A DNA stretch of 64,000 nt from Dicyema japonicum (taxonomy: Eukaryota > Dicyemida > Rhombozoa > Dicyemidae): assembly GCA_011109175.1 (NCBI GenBank), contig RDEW01000002.1, forward strand, positions 2,148,997 to 2,212,996. The letters are read 5' to 3'. Positions 10,502 through 19,994 of this stretch are shown here, in pieces. Numbering within the stretch: the stretch's first letter is position 1; every line of letters starts with the position of its first letter. A model generated the notes under the pieces. The model was not told where the DNA came from. It saw only the letters and a list, made by a program, of their open reading frames with translations, and ran no database searches. Both the position numbers and the translations under genes were made by a program.

Positions 10502-11992
10502 ATGCTTACAATTCTGATGCTTCTGTGGCAAACTTCCATGCTTTCAACATTCGAGGTAACCGAAGGAGTGGACTCTGGGACCTTAGTTGGAAGTATTGAG
10601 GACATCAAGGAACAGGACACTGAAATGATATGCTTCATGCTGGATAAAAACGTGGAAAGCAAACTTTTCGACGTCGACAGAAAGAGTGGGAAGATTTATA
10701 CGACCACGTGGATCGAACGAGAAAGCCTCATTAAATGTCGGGGACAGGTTGACTGTTTTGTGAGTCTCAAAATCGCCTGTTCAACCGATAACGACGTGGG
10801 AATCAGCGAAGTGACCATAAATATCGTGGATGTTAATAACAACCCCCCAACCTTCTATCCAAACTATATGGTCGTAGAATTTGATGAAAACGACCCACCT
10901 GAGAAGGAAATTGAGCTTCCCCCACCATACGATTACGACAGTCCCAAAAATGGAATTTCCAACTGCTTCTTAAACGAGAAAAAGGACTGGGTTTCACTCA
11001 GAGTGATAAAGGGAGACATTTGGGCTCTGAACCTGAGTTTGAACCGCGGACTAATGAAGTCGGAGCAAATGATAACAGTGGCATGTGTGGATGGGGGACG
11101 AAATCAACTGAGTGGAAGGATGACTGTTAAATTGGTTAAGAAATCCCGCGACAACTGTATAAAACCAAAATTCGACTACAAAACACTGACAATAGTGCTA
11201 TCCCCCACGACCACCTCAGATTGGATGTATGTCACCACCTTAAAGGCATTCCCCACCTCAAATTCAGTGAAAATTCAGCAGAACCACTTCAGCTTACTGA
11301 AACCAAGGGACACGTTGATGGTGGATCCATTGAACGGCTCGATATTCATCAAGGAGAGCTTAATCGATAACGACAAGCCGATTGAGGTCACAGCGACTGT
11401 TTGCTGCGAAGAACTCTGTGATACCTGTCTCTTGGTTATTCAGGCTAATGTCCACCTCCGTGGAAATGAACTCAAAGTGAGTTTGGCGAGTGCGAGGAAC
11501 GACGGCCTTTTTGTGATGGAAAAGTCAGTATTGGGGGACAAAACACTGGCATATGTCGTTGTGGAAAGTCCCTTGCAAGGAGCAGCCGTATGTGAGTCCA
11601 ACAGATCGGATATCGCGGATATCAAGCGACTCAGTCCTCGTAGTTTCGTAGTCGTCGGCAGAAAGCTTTATAGGAGAAACAACGGTACGGAATGTGTTGA
11701 AATTGTTTGCAAAATCACGGACTTTGTGGGAAAGCCCAAATCAATGTGCATCCAAATCGAGCAGCAAGACATAGTTCTCACCAAAAAATCACCAGAATAC
11801 GTCCCCCAGAAGGGGATAATGGGTCATCTGTCGAATAAGTTATCGTTTGTGGTGACGACCGCTATTCTATCGCTAATGATGCTTCTGCTCTCCACATTTG
11901 TGATGGTCAGATGCTACAGATTACAGAAATCCGCAAAGAGGGAGTATAAGGACGTCTTGGATCCAACAAGTGGACAAGTTTGGTGGATGTAA
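10502..11992 (+). CDS. Short cadherin/protocadherin-like type I membrane protein
   Basis: A single uninterrupted exon of 496 codons. The N-terminus is a hydrophobic signal peptide (MLTILMLLWQTSML). The first extracellular cadherin repeat shows DVDRKSGKIYTT, an ERE turn and the calcium-linker motif VDVNNNPPTFYP (the classic DxNDNxPxF, here with N for the second D). The second repeat has DYDSPKNG, comparable with DxDxGxNG. Two or three further repeat-like segments are poorly conserved (NGSIFIKESL, IDNDKPIEVTA). A transmembrane helix lies near residues 445-468 and is followed by a cytoplasmic tail of only about 28 residues with no recognised catenin-binding motif. By family it should mediate calcium-dependent adhesion at the cell surface. 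The size is very small for a protocadherin (usually 700 residues or more). An AATAAA at about 12131 may be its polyadenylation signal. Confidence 0.85.
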   Translation: MLTILMLLWQTSMLSTFEVTEGVDSGTLVGSIEDIKEQDTEMICFMLDKNVESKLFDVDRKSGKIYTTTWIERESLIKCRGQVDCFVSLKIACSTDNDVGISEVTINIVDVNNNPPTFYPNYMVVEFDENDPPEKEIELPPPYDYDSPKNGISNCFLNEKKDWVSLRVIKGDIWALNLSLNRGLMKSEQMITVACVDGGRNQLSGRMTVKLVKKSRDNCIKPKFDYKTLTIVLSPTTTSDWMYVTTLKAFPTSNSVKIQQNHFSLLKPRDTLMVDPLNGSIFIKESLIDNDKPIEVTATVCCEELCDTCLLVIQANVHLRGNELKVSLASARNDGLFVMEKSVLGDKTLAYVVVESPLQGAAVCESNRSDIADIKRLSPRSFVVVGRKLYRRNNGTECVEIVCKITDFVGKPKSMCIQIEQQDIVLTKKSPEYVPQKGIMGHLSNKLSFVVTTAILSLMMLLLSTFVMVRCYRLQKSAKREYKDVLDPTSGQVWWM

Positions 11993-12558
11993 ATTCTAGA
12001 ATAATCCAATATTATTACACAGTCTCACGCCGGTTCGATATATTGAGGAGATCACGACACAGTCCGGTCGTTATTTAATGGACGAATCCCGGGGATACAA
12101 TTTTAACGAGTCGAATGTCTAACTGATAACCTAATAAATACATATTCACTGTTCCTTCCCCCAGATTCACCTTAAGTAAGGGTCAATTCGGATTCCTGGA
12201 TCAGTGGCTCAGACAGAATATTGCCATCCTTGGTGAGACCTCCTTTGGTTGGACCCTCCGGTTTTTTAAGGGGGTTTATAAGAACCTCTTCAAAATTAAG
12301 ATATGTTAAATCTGAGGGACAGTTGTAATAACATGGGTCCTACCTCGAAGGGCCTGGACTCCTCACTGAAGTCTTTCTTCAACGAGTCAGTCGTCAGTAA
12401 GATGGGCACATGAAGGCAGATCACAGCCCTTCAGACGAAAGGCTCACACAGTCACCCTCACTGGTCTCAACATTTTCTTCTGATCCTCATTTAATTTTGC
12501 CTCGGACCTCATCTGGAAAGAAAACTATCTCCTCACAAAAACTAAAGGTCGTCCATTT
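11993..12558. other. Spacer between cadherin gene and LINE fragment
   Basis: Nothing recognised beyond the AATAAA near 12131 that probably serves the cadherin gene. Confidence 0.5.
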
Positions 12559-13450
12559 TCAGATCGCGCCACGGTTGAACATAGTGGATTCCCTTCTTGA
12601 TAGAACCGGAAGAATCTGTGGCCATTCCTTAGTATTTACGACTCCGACAGTGGAGTGACAAGAATAGATCTGTTCGGAATCCGTAAAGTGCGTCTTCTCG
12701 TATAAGGAGTTGATTTTGTCTAACGACAGTGTATACTTCCATGAAGCACAGGCATATTCTATAGCGGGGATAATGGTTTGACTGTATAATTTGGGCATCC
12801 AATCTTCTACTGGGAACGGTCTCTTCACAACAATTGCCTTGAGGACATACAACTTCTGGAGTCCTTAGGCCAAGGATTTTGGGTTCTTTGAAGCGGCAAT
12901 AGGCATATATACAAGGAACCTCGGGAACATCTTGTAGAGGAGACCGAAATGATTAGAATGAAGGTAGTTTTTGATGATGACACAGATAGTTTATTCTATG
13001 GGAGACAAATCACAATACTATCCCGTTATGCTTGGATAACTGCGACCGCCATATAGAAGGAACTATGATGACATCATCTGCATAGGACAGGAGTAATGTG
13101 TTAGGTTCGTAAATCTGTGGGACACCGTGAGGGAACAGATTGACTAGTCCTGGGAAAGAGGAGAGTCACTGTAGAGTCTGTCTTTAAATCGCCAGTGTTG
13201 TCGCCTTATAGCGGAGTAAGGCACATTCTTAGTCTAAAATTCCCTTAAATCTGAAATAGCCTGGTATTTTCGGTAGATATGTTCAGTCCACCTCATTCTG
13301 AACCAAGCATCAAATATTCCAAAAGCTCTGGAAAGATCTCCAGGGACATCTTTTTTCAACACAATCCCTTCAGAGAGGTAAAATCCTTGCTTTAATCTCA
13401 CTCACAATTCAGTGTACTCGTCCATCGAAGCTATTCACTTGGGCCTTATG
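12559..13450 (-). mobile_element. LINE reverse-transcriptase fragment, decayed
   Basis: On the minus strand a motif A-like GDLSRAFGIFDAWF lies near 13310-13350. Catalytic LLLSYADDVII lies near 13055-13095, and the C-terminal block IPAIEYACASWKYTLSLD near 12700-12780. Stops and frame changes separate them. The C-terminal block resembles that of the plus-strand copy at 45.2 kb (IEYACSAWKFAIPS), so both belong to related elements. No intact protein can be made. Confidence 0.75.
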
Positions 13451-14147
13451 CCAGACAGAGCATCACCTTAGCACACTCCATATCTGAAGAACCACTGTTG
13501 AGGAAACCTTAGATTTCTGATATTTTGTACAGTCTCTTAGATCTTGCAGTCCGGCGCATAAAAACTTCTTTGCAGAAATATGTCCAAGGTTCTTGCGACT
13601 ATAGCATCTGACAGAGGCATTATCAACCATTCGCAATAAATACTGTTCCGTCCAATTCGAGTCCCAAGCGTACGAAAGACGAGCTTCCTCCTTCGAGCTG
13701 ACGACTAGACTTGCGACATGGAGCTTTCTGCCTTCTCCACGAAGCGATCGATGCTCTCAATGATAGAAAAGAATGTCTTAATATAGTGATACGGTTTATC
13801 ATCTTTGATCCGGAAGGGATAACTACCAAAAGATTGTGGTCTGCTTGCGCATAGAAAATAGAAAAAAAACTAATCGAGTAGATTATTATTTGCCTGAAAA
13901 GTTGACGGGAGATAGTAACGAGGCATCCAAAGTTGCCTCCAACAGTTTTAAGAAGTTTTTAGGGTCGTCATTCTCTTCATCGCTGATGTCATTCAGTTTC
14001 TCGACATATTTAGCGAAAGTCTCTGGTCGAACATGAGTCCCAGGATGTTGGTGGGTAATATTTACTGAGATAATTAAAGATTCTCAGTTTGATGTTGTAG
14101 TCCAATTTCAAGTACACTACATCACCACGAATATTGATATTTATTTT
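13451..14147. other. Region without recognised gene, possibly 5' part of the same LINE
   Basis: Minus-strand frames here are broken and carry no motif I can name. Position directly upstream of the reverse-transcriptase motif A is compatible with eroded LINE sequence. Confidence 0.3.
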
Positions 14148-14430
14148 TTTATTTATTTAAAAACCAAGAATCACCGACAAAACAAAGGAAGGTAGAGGCC
14201 GTCAAGTGATTCCGGCCCCCTTGAGCAGCCGCCTCATTTTTCCTCGGTGTTCCTCCAGAGTGCCGACACACTTCCTGCATGGACGAATCACTTTTCGGAA
14301 GTTTAGAGGTTTTGGCTGAGCTCCCGTTCTCCTCACGAGTTCCTCGAACGAGGTTAGTTTTAATGACGAGGATCTTTGTAGGGTTTTCGTTACTGTCTCT
14401 TGATGTTAGTACCCCATGCCGCGGAGCAGT
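14148..14430 (-). mobile_element. LINE 3' end (Gly-Ile-Thr-stop family) with TAAA-type tail
   Basis: The minus strand reads TLEEHRGKMRRLLKGAGIT and stops at 14202-14204. A 3'UTR follows that contains TTCTTGGTTTTTAAATAAAT. The copy at 61.7 kb ends TREENRDKMKSLMERIGIT and has a matching 3'UTR (TCTTGGGATGTTAAATAAAT). Upstream is CRKCVGT. The match in both protein and UTR shows a common family. The copy is 5'-truncated. Confidence 0.7.
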
Positions 14431-14592
14431 AACTTAATAAATAAAAAATATTAAATATAAATTTTTAAATAAGTTAAAAATTTGTTTTAAAATGCTGAGA
14501 CCAGTCTCCTACACCTCACGACTACAAATATATAACGACAACCACATTATTCATCAACTTATCAGAGGATTGTCTGAAAAAACTCCCGGGAT

Positions 14593-16584
14593 CTATTGTA
14601 TAATACAACCACACCCACATGTCATAGACGTCCTTGATCCCGAAAATGTGAAAATTCTGACAGAGTTATCAGTCTGGTAACTCAAAAAGCGACGTCTAAG
14701 TAACAGCCACCCCAAATACTCAGGAAAACTCATCAGCAATCCAAGCGGCATGGTCAACCAGTCGAAGGGATCTAACTTGGGTCTGCATAGCGGGAGGAAC
14801 AAATTCGTCAAAATCAAGCATTCTAAACTACCAATCAGATACAACTGTTGGGTCAGTAAGAGGGGAGAAAAGCACTGAACCTCTCCGTCCTCAGGGAGAG
14901 CAGTCCTCCCGTCTGAGATATTAGCCAATAACAACACTGCACAGATTTTGGTTGAGAGGTCAGTCGGTTTCAATAAGGGACATAGTCATGACCCNNNNNN
15001 NNNNNNNNNNNNNNNNNNNNNNNNNNNNNNNNNNNNNNNNNNNNNNNNNNNNNNNNNNNNNNNNNNNNNNNNNNNNNNNNNNNNNNNNNNNNNNNNNNNN
15101 NNNNNNNNNNNNNNNNNNNNNNNNNNNNNNNNNNNNNNNNNNNNNNNNNNNNNNNNNNNNNNNNNNNNNNNNNNNNNNNNNNNNNNNNNNNNNNNNNNNN
15201 NNNNNNNNNNNNNNNNNNNNNNNNNNNNNNNNNNNNNNNNNNNNNNNNNNNNNNNNNNNNNNNNNNNNNNNNNNNNNNNNNNNNNNNNNNNNNNNNNNNN
15301 NNNNNNNNNNNNNNNNNNNNNNNNNNNNNNNNNNNNNNNNNNNNNNNNNNNNNNNNNNNNNNNNNNNNNNNNNNNNNNNNNNNNNNNNNNNNNNNNNNNN
15401 NNNNNNNNNNNNNNNNNNNNNNNNNNNNNNNNNNNNNNNNNNNNNNNNNNNNNNNNNNNNNNNNNNNNNNNNNNNNNNNNNNNNNNNNNNNNNNNNNNNN
15501 NNNNNNNNNNNNNNNNNNNNNNNNNNNNNNNNNNNNNNNNNNNNNNNNNNNNNNNNNNNNNNNNNNNNNNNNNNNNNNNNNNNNNNNNNNNNNNNNNNNN
15601 NNNNNNNNNNNNNNNNNNNNNNNNNNNNNNNNNNNNNNNNNNNNNNNNNNNNNNNNNNNNNNNNNNNNNNNNNNNNNNNAGGTAATCCAGCCTTTGATGA
15701 CCTAAAAATTTCTACAGATGTCACCCTGTCCTGTATGGAGGGCTGCATGAAAGAAGATGAGCGTGGAGGCCCAGGAGTCCACCATAGAAGACGTGCTTGG
15801 ACTCAGACTGAGATAAGAGATTAAGGAAACCCCTGCTTGCAGACCTTTTTAAAGATGCCAAGCAGATTGTGAAGTCCTGGCTGAAAAGGATTGGGGACCG
15901 CGACACTCCGAATATAGTAGAAGACAGCCCCCAATTTATTCCCATCCATAGTCTCAAGAATGGCCAGTTGGTTGTACGGATGTCCATTCTGTGGTTCAAC
16001 GTCCACGGCTAATTGGTAATATTGGCGGGCGGTTGTGTCTCCATGGTAACGGGCTAAATATGACCTTTGTTGGAAAACCGATGTCTCCTACGTGTATCAA
16101 ACAGTACTGGCAAAGGAAGAGTTCGTAATCACTGCTTGAGTCCTTCCTGCGTCCAAGTGGGTAGTGGAGATGGGGGAAGATGTTGTTTGGGGGTAGGTTA
16201 AGGAGGAAACTGTGACAGAGCTCCTCCAGTAACTAATCGTGGTTGATTATGAAGACCTGGACATAAAATCTGTCCACAGCAACGAGGGACTGAAGGAAGA
16301 TGGGGGGATTCTGGGGTCAAATGAAATATTACGTGTTGTTTGATACTCATTAGTCTGTCCTTGATAGCATTGTTCCACCTTTGTATTAGAATGGGAATAC
16401 AGTTCTTGTTCGAGTTTTAACTCCAAGGATATCATGGGGTACTGAGTAATGGCGAATCTGTAGGCGTTTATTAAATCCCAGTTGATGGTGGATGAGTCTA
16501 TGGTTAATGACAGGGTGACCTTTGCCCTTGTTGAGCTCAATCAGCCTTAAATTCATAAATAACTTACTTGACGACTTCATCCAT
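14593..16584 (-). CDS. EST1/SMG7-like 14-3-3/TPR nonsense-mediated decay factor (interrupted by assembly gap)
   Basis: SMG5/6/7 (EST1) proteins bind phosphorylated UPF1 in nonsense-mediated mRNA decay. Exon 1 starts MDEVVK. A 22-nt intron (16546-16567) and another (16498-16519) restore the frame LIELNKGKDSSTINWDLINA. The 14-3-3-like part follows (LELKLEQELYSHS, then LFLCQYCLIHVGDI), then the highly diagnostic EST1 block VEPQNGHPYNQLAILE and GAVFYYIRSVAVPNPF at 15.85-16.0 kb. The gene runs through 685 N. Beyond the gap are LPEDGEVQCFSPL and VRSLRLVDHAAWIADE, matching SMG7 LPEEFELQGF and the KWIADN block, and a last exon RRFLSYQTDNSVRIFTF. The product stops soon afterwards, so the long low-complexity tail of vertebrate SMG7 seems absent. 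SMG5 or SMG6 cannot be fully excluded; SMG7 fits best. Confidence 0.82.
14995..15679. other. Assembly gap (685 N)
   Basis: Run of N inside the EST1/SMG7-like gene. Open frames crossing it are artefacts. Confidence 1.
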
Positions 16585-17045
16585 GGGTGGAGTTTGAGTT
16601 TATTTTTATTTAAAATTATTATTATTTATTTGTGAATCTCTGTCTTACAATTAAAGAAAATAAATATTTATTTTAAAATTAAATATTCAATTGATGGCAT
16701 TCATGGCTAATTGTACCTATTGGAGGTTTCTTTATTGCGGATTAGTGCGGCTTCATGTGGTCCAAGGGACTCTTGGATCTCCCCGATCACTTATTTGGGA
16801 GCTCCTCAATTGCGCCTACTTTACGTTTATGTGGATAAATGTTGGTAGACTTCCATCAATGATGAGATTTTGCAGAGGTCGTCTATGTTGTGTGTCTTCT
16901 AGCTTCAGTGGTAGTATAGGTCAAGAATTTTAGTATTTATAAATAATTTATCACGTGCTTTTCTAATAAATTCTACTTTTTTTAGTGTGCTTTTCTAAAA
17001 AAATTATTTATGATATATTTTCTAATTGTATTTAATATTTTATAG
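16585..17045. other. AT-rich spacer
   Basis: Runs of A/T dominate 16600-16690 and 16930-17040. A plus-strand open frame of 80 codons (16691-16933) has no recognised homology. This should include the promoter of the minus-strand EST1/SMG7 gene. Confidence 0.5.
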
Positions 17046-17246
17046 ATGTGTCATAAAAAAACAAGACAACGTATATATTCGGATGAATACTTAAAATTCG
17101 GAGTAATACCCTACGAGCATAACAAATGACTTCCTGTGTGTCTTATGTGTAAGAAGGTCTTTACAAATGAAGGAATGAAGCCCACAAGAATGTCAAATCA
17201 TCTTAAGATTTTTCATCATGAGAAACTTGATGCGGATGTTAACTAG
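17046..17246 (+). pseudogene. BED-type zinc-finger fragment of a hAT-like transposase
   Basis: The frame starting at ATG 17046 reads RQRIYSDEYLKFGVIPYEHN, an in-frame stop, LPVCLMCKKVFTNEGMKP, and then MSNHLKIFHHEKLDAD. This is the N-terminal BED finger (C-x2-C, then H-x4-H) of the ZBED5/SCAND3-type domesticated or mobile hAT transposases. The catalytic RNase H-like domain and dimerisation region are missing. The in-frame TGA between the tyrosine-rich lead and the finger shows decay. It is immediately followed by a LINE 3' end, so this is a nested transposon graveyard. Confidence 0.75.
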
Positions 17247-17251
17247 TTTGT

Positions 17252-17575
17252 AGTTGCCCCTCCAACATTGTCGGGAGAGTGGTAGACACACTGTAAGCGC
17301 TGGAAAAAACGACGAGGGCAAAGGAGAAGAAATGCGAAGCGCTACGCGACCGATTCGCGCTTTATCCGATTGTGTTCGAGACAACTGGAAGAATAAGTGG
17401 AAAATCGCTTCGCTTCCTAAAAAAACTTGGACGTTTAGCTACACTAAAAAGTTACGACGCACGTGAGACCCGGTGGCTTCTCCAGTTGATCTCTGTTGCA
17501 ATCGTGAGAGGCAACGCAACGTCGATAATGTCGGCGGGGTTCACTTTGGATGGATGGCAGTGTTAAATAAAAGAA
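17252..17575 (+). mobile_element. 3' end of LINE family with conserved C-terminal domain
   Basis: The plus-strand frame contains ALEKTTRAKEKKCEAL, then RFALYPIVFETTGRISGKS, then LLQLISVAIVRGNATSIMSA, and ends at a TAA near 17564. The same order of motifs is found on the minus strand at 63.5-64.0 kb (LKIKKYSYLGDRYRFTPVAT, LLLRQKIGIAILRGNSFAIH). This is the C-terminal segment that follows the reverse transcriptase in a widespread group of invertebrate retroelements. A stop within the upstream part and the missing reverse transcriptase make this a dead 5'-truncated copy. It abuts, end to end, the minus-strand LINE that follows. Confidence 0.7.
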
Positions 17576-19895
17576 TAAATTCATGTTGGTTAAAAAATAG
17601 TGGGTCGTATGTTACGCCCACTATCTTGACCGAGTTGGTCGTGGGGGTTGAGTTTCCATTTACACATGGAGCGGAGTTTGTCAATCTTCTGTTTGTTGTG
17701 AAAATTGTTGTATAAGACTTTTCGGGACTTGTATGTAGAATGTTCTTAACGAGCCAGCAGTTCAGATCGTCCAATGAAGCTTGTAGCCGGAATACAGCAG
17801 TATTGACGCACTGGTCTTTGACTGCGACGATTACATCATCCGCATATGTCAGATCCACAGATCGTCACTGGTAAGGGAGGGCATATCACTTAAGAATAGG
17901 TTACAGGTGTGGTGACAGACCCTTGAGGGACCCCATTTAGAAGGAACCTGGTCACTGACCTAGTTTTTCCAGCAGTTACTCTTCCGCTTCTTCCATCTAG
18001 GAAATTAGCAATCCAGATTTTCAGGTTGTTTGAAATTTTTGACGTAAAGATCTTCCTATCAAAAGCTTTCTTGGACAGTGTCGAAAGCTTTTTCTATATC
18101 GATGAGCATATCAATGACTTCTGATGAGGTTTGCGTTTTAGGCCATCCTTGATGAAACTTGTAAGGCATGTAAGATGCGTTTCTGTGGAGAGCCCTTTTC
18201 TGAATCCGTGTTGAAAAAGTGCATCAGGAAAGTATGGTTTGATTAGTCCAAGAATCAGCTTTTCCAAAATTTTTATGTAACACATAGGAGAGATGTTGGT
18301 CTGTATGAGGCTGGTGATCCCTTTGGTTGCACGGGTTTCAGAATTGGCGTATGTGTGATAGCTTCCATATAAGGAATACAATTTTCGTTGATTGAAAAGT
18401 TGAAAATTTTGTGAGGGCCATGATAGCATAGGGGCCTATGTTTTTCAGAACTATTGCAGGGATTCCGTCCGGGCAGAAGGAATATGTCGACTTTTGACCC
18501 TTACCATTTCTGCACTTTCTCCACAGAGAGGACAATCGGGGAGGTACAAGGGCTAGGATGGATGGACCTTCGAGTTTTTTGTGTGGGACGAAACTCGTGG
18601 AAGTAGTACTTCATAAGTTTGTTTAGCAAGATCTTGTTTTCCATTTCTTCACGTGCGGGGGGGTTGTCAGCGTTAATAAAGCTTCAAGTGTTTTCCACAA
18701 TTTTGTAAGGGAGTTCTGCTTGTTTAGATTGGACAGGAGGTTTTTCCAAACTTTCTCTTGTTTCTTCTTTGCATTGTTCCTGATCTCTCTTTCTAATGTA
18801 CGAATTCTCAATCTTGTTTCCCAGGATTGTTTTTGGAGGCTTTTTAGGTAATTTTTTTTTATGAGTGGATCGGCTCTGGGAAAAGACGTTTCTCTTGAGG
18901 TCAGTGGCCTTCTTTTAATACAAATTTTCACTCCCTCGCGTACCACTCTATTAAAATAGTGTAGTGCTTTATCGATGGAGTTGAAATTGGATAAATGAAA
19001 GTCAAGTAGATAATAGTCGGCAAAATTGGAGAACTTTTCCAGTCGACATTTTTGTAGTCGGTAAATAAAACAGGTTTCTTTACAATTGACACTCTTCCTT
19101 CAAGCGTAATCATCACTGTCCATTTTGTTAATGTTGCGATGTTTGGCGAGGCAAAAGTGAGATCGGGGGACGATGTCTTGTCATTCCTCTGTAAAGAGTC
19201 CTTGTATTGAAAATAGGGTTGTTTAATATTACCAGGTCATCCAGATTTGATAACAATTGGTTTCCTCTGACATCGCATAATTGGTTCTTGAGCCATGTCG
19301 ATGCTTTGCGTTTAGATCTCCACAAAGTAACATATTTTTTGATTTGTCGACGTCTGACGGGGAGAAACTGAATTCCTTGGGGCATGAGTTAGGCGGTGGT
19401 ACATACACATTCAATATGTTTATGTTTCCGATGCTTGTCTTGACTGAAATACCAATATATTCGACGGGAGACATGAGGTTGACAAAAGTTTCGTTTTGAT
19501 AAGAGCAAGCAGTACACCACCCCGCCCAGCTGGGCGGTCACGCCTGATGACCTGATAGTTTGGGAAGACGGGAGTGGAAGAAGACGGAGTTAGTCTTGTT
19601 TCTTGGAGTAGGCAAATGTTGGTATTATTCTTTTTAAGAATTTCTGAGTTCGAGGATTTTCCCTTTCACTCCATTTATGTTTAGTTGAATCAAAATAAGG
19701 GGTTTTGGAGGTCCAGGATTAGGTTTTACATCGCCGGAAAGCATTAGGTGGGCTTCTATCAAAACAGGAGAGAGAGGCCAGTGGGGCGACCGTCCAAGAA
19801 GGACATTCCTCTTGGTTTGGACGTAGTCTTTTGTCTGGGATATATAGTCCACAGTTTACGTCACCAAAAACGGCGAACCACATTAGACTGTAAAA
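17576..19895 (-). mobile_element. APE-type LINE: endonuclease plus reverse transcriptase, frameshifted
   Basis: The longest retroelement in the window, read on the minus strand. The N-terminus near 19700-19740 has LMLSGDVKPNPGPP, then LILIQLNINGVKGKILEL, the first motif of an AP-like endonuclease. Further on are NILNVYVPPPN and LLCGDLNAKHRHG (19.3-19.45 kb). A basic linker follows (18.62-18.95 kb), then reverse-transcriptase motifs: CPDGIPAIVLKNIG, ILEKLILGLI, FQHGFRKGLSTETHL (18.1-18.5 kb), then LTYADDVIVAVKD (about 17.84 kb) and VKIVGVTYDPLFFNQHE (about 17.6 kb). Frame changes split the product into at least six pieces. The 3' end is cut off where it meets the opposite-strand LINE 3' end. 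Members of such families copy themselves by target-primed reverse transcription; this one cannot. Confidence 0.85.
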
Positions 19896-19994
19896 TAATG
19901 ATTCCTTATATTTATGGTTATTTTTCTGATATAACATCAATAATAAATAGTGAAATTATAATTAAACTCTTAAAAATTAAATATTTATTTAACA

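Noticed and set aside
14492..14890. Apparent plus-strand two-exon gene (MLRPVSYTSRLQ..., 24-nt intron)
   Set aside because: It is the antisense of the last two exons of the EST1/SMG7-like gene. The minus strand matches a known family (LPEDGEVQCF, WIADE) and the plus strand matches none.
14948..15824. Long open frames across the run of N
   Set aside because: They are produced by undefined bases, not by sequence.
16691..16933. 80-codon plus-strand frame next to the hAT finger
   Set aside because: No similarity to any hAT domain or other family could be recognised; treated as non-coding.
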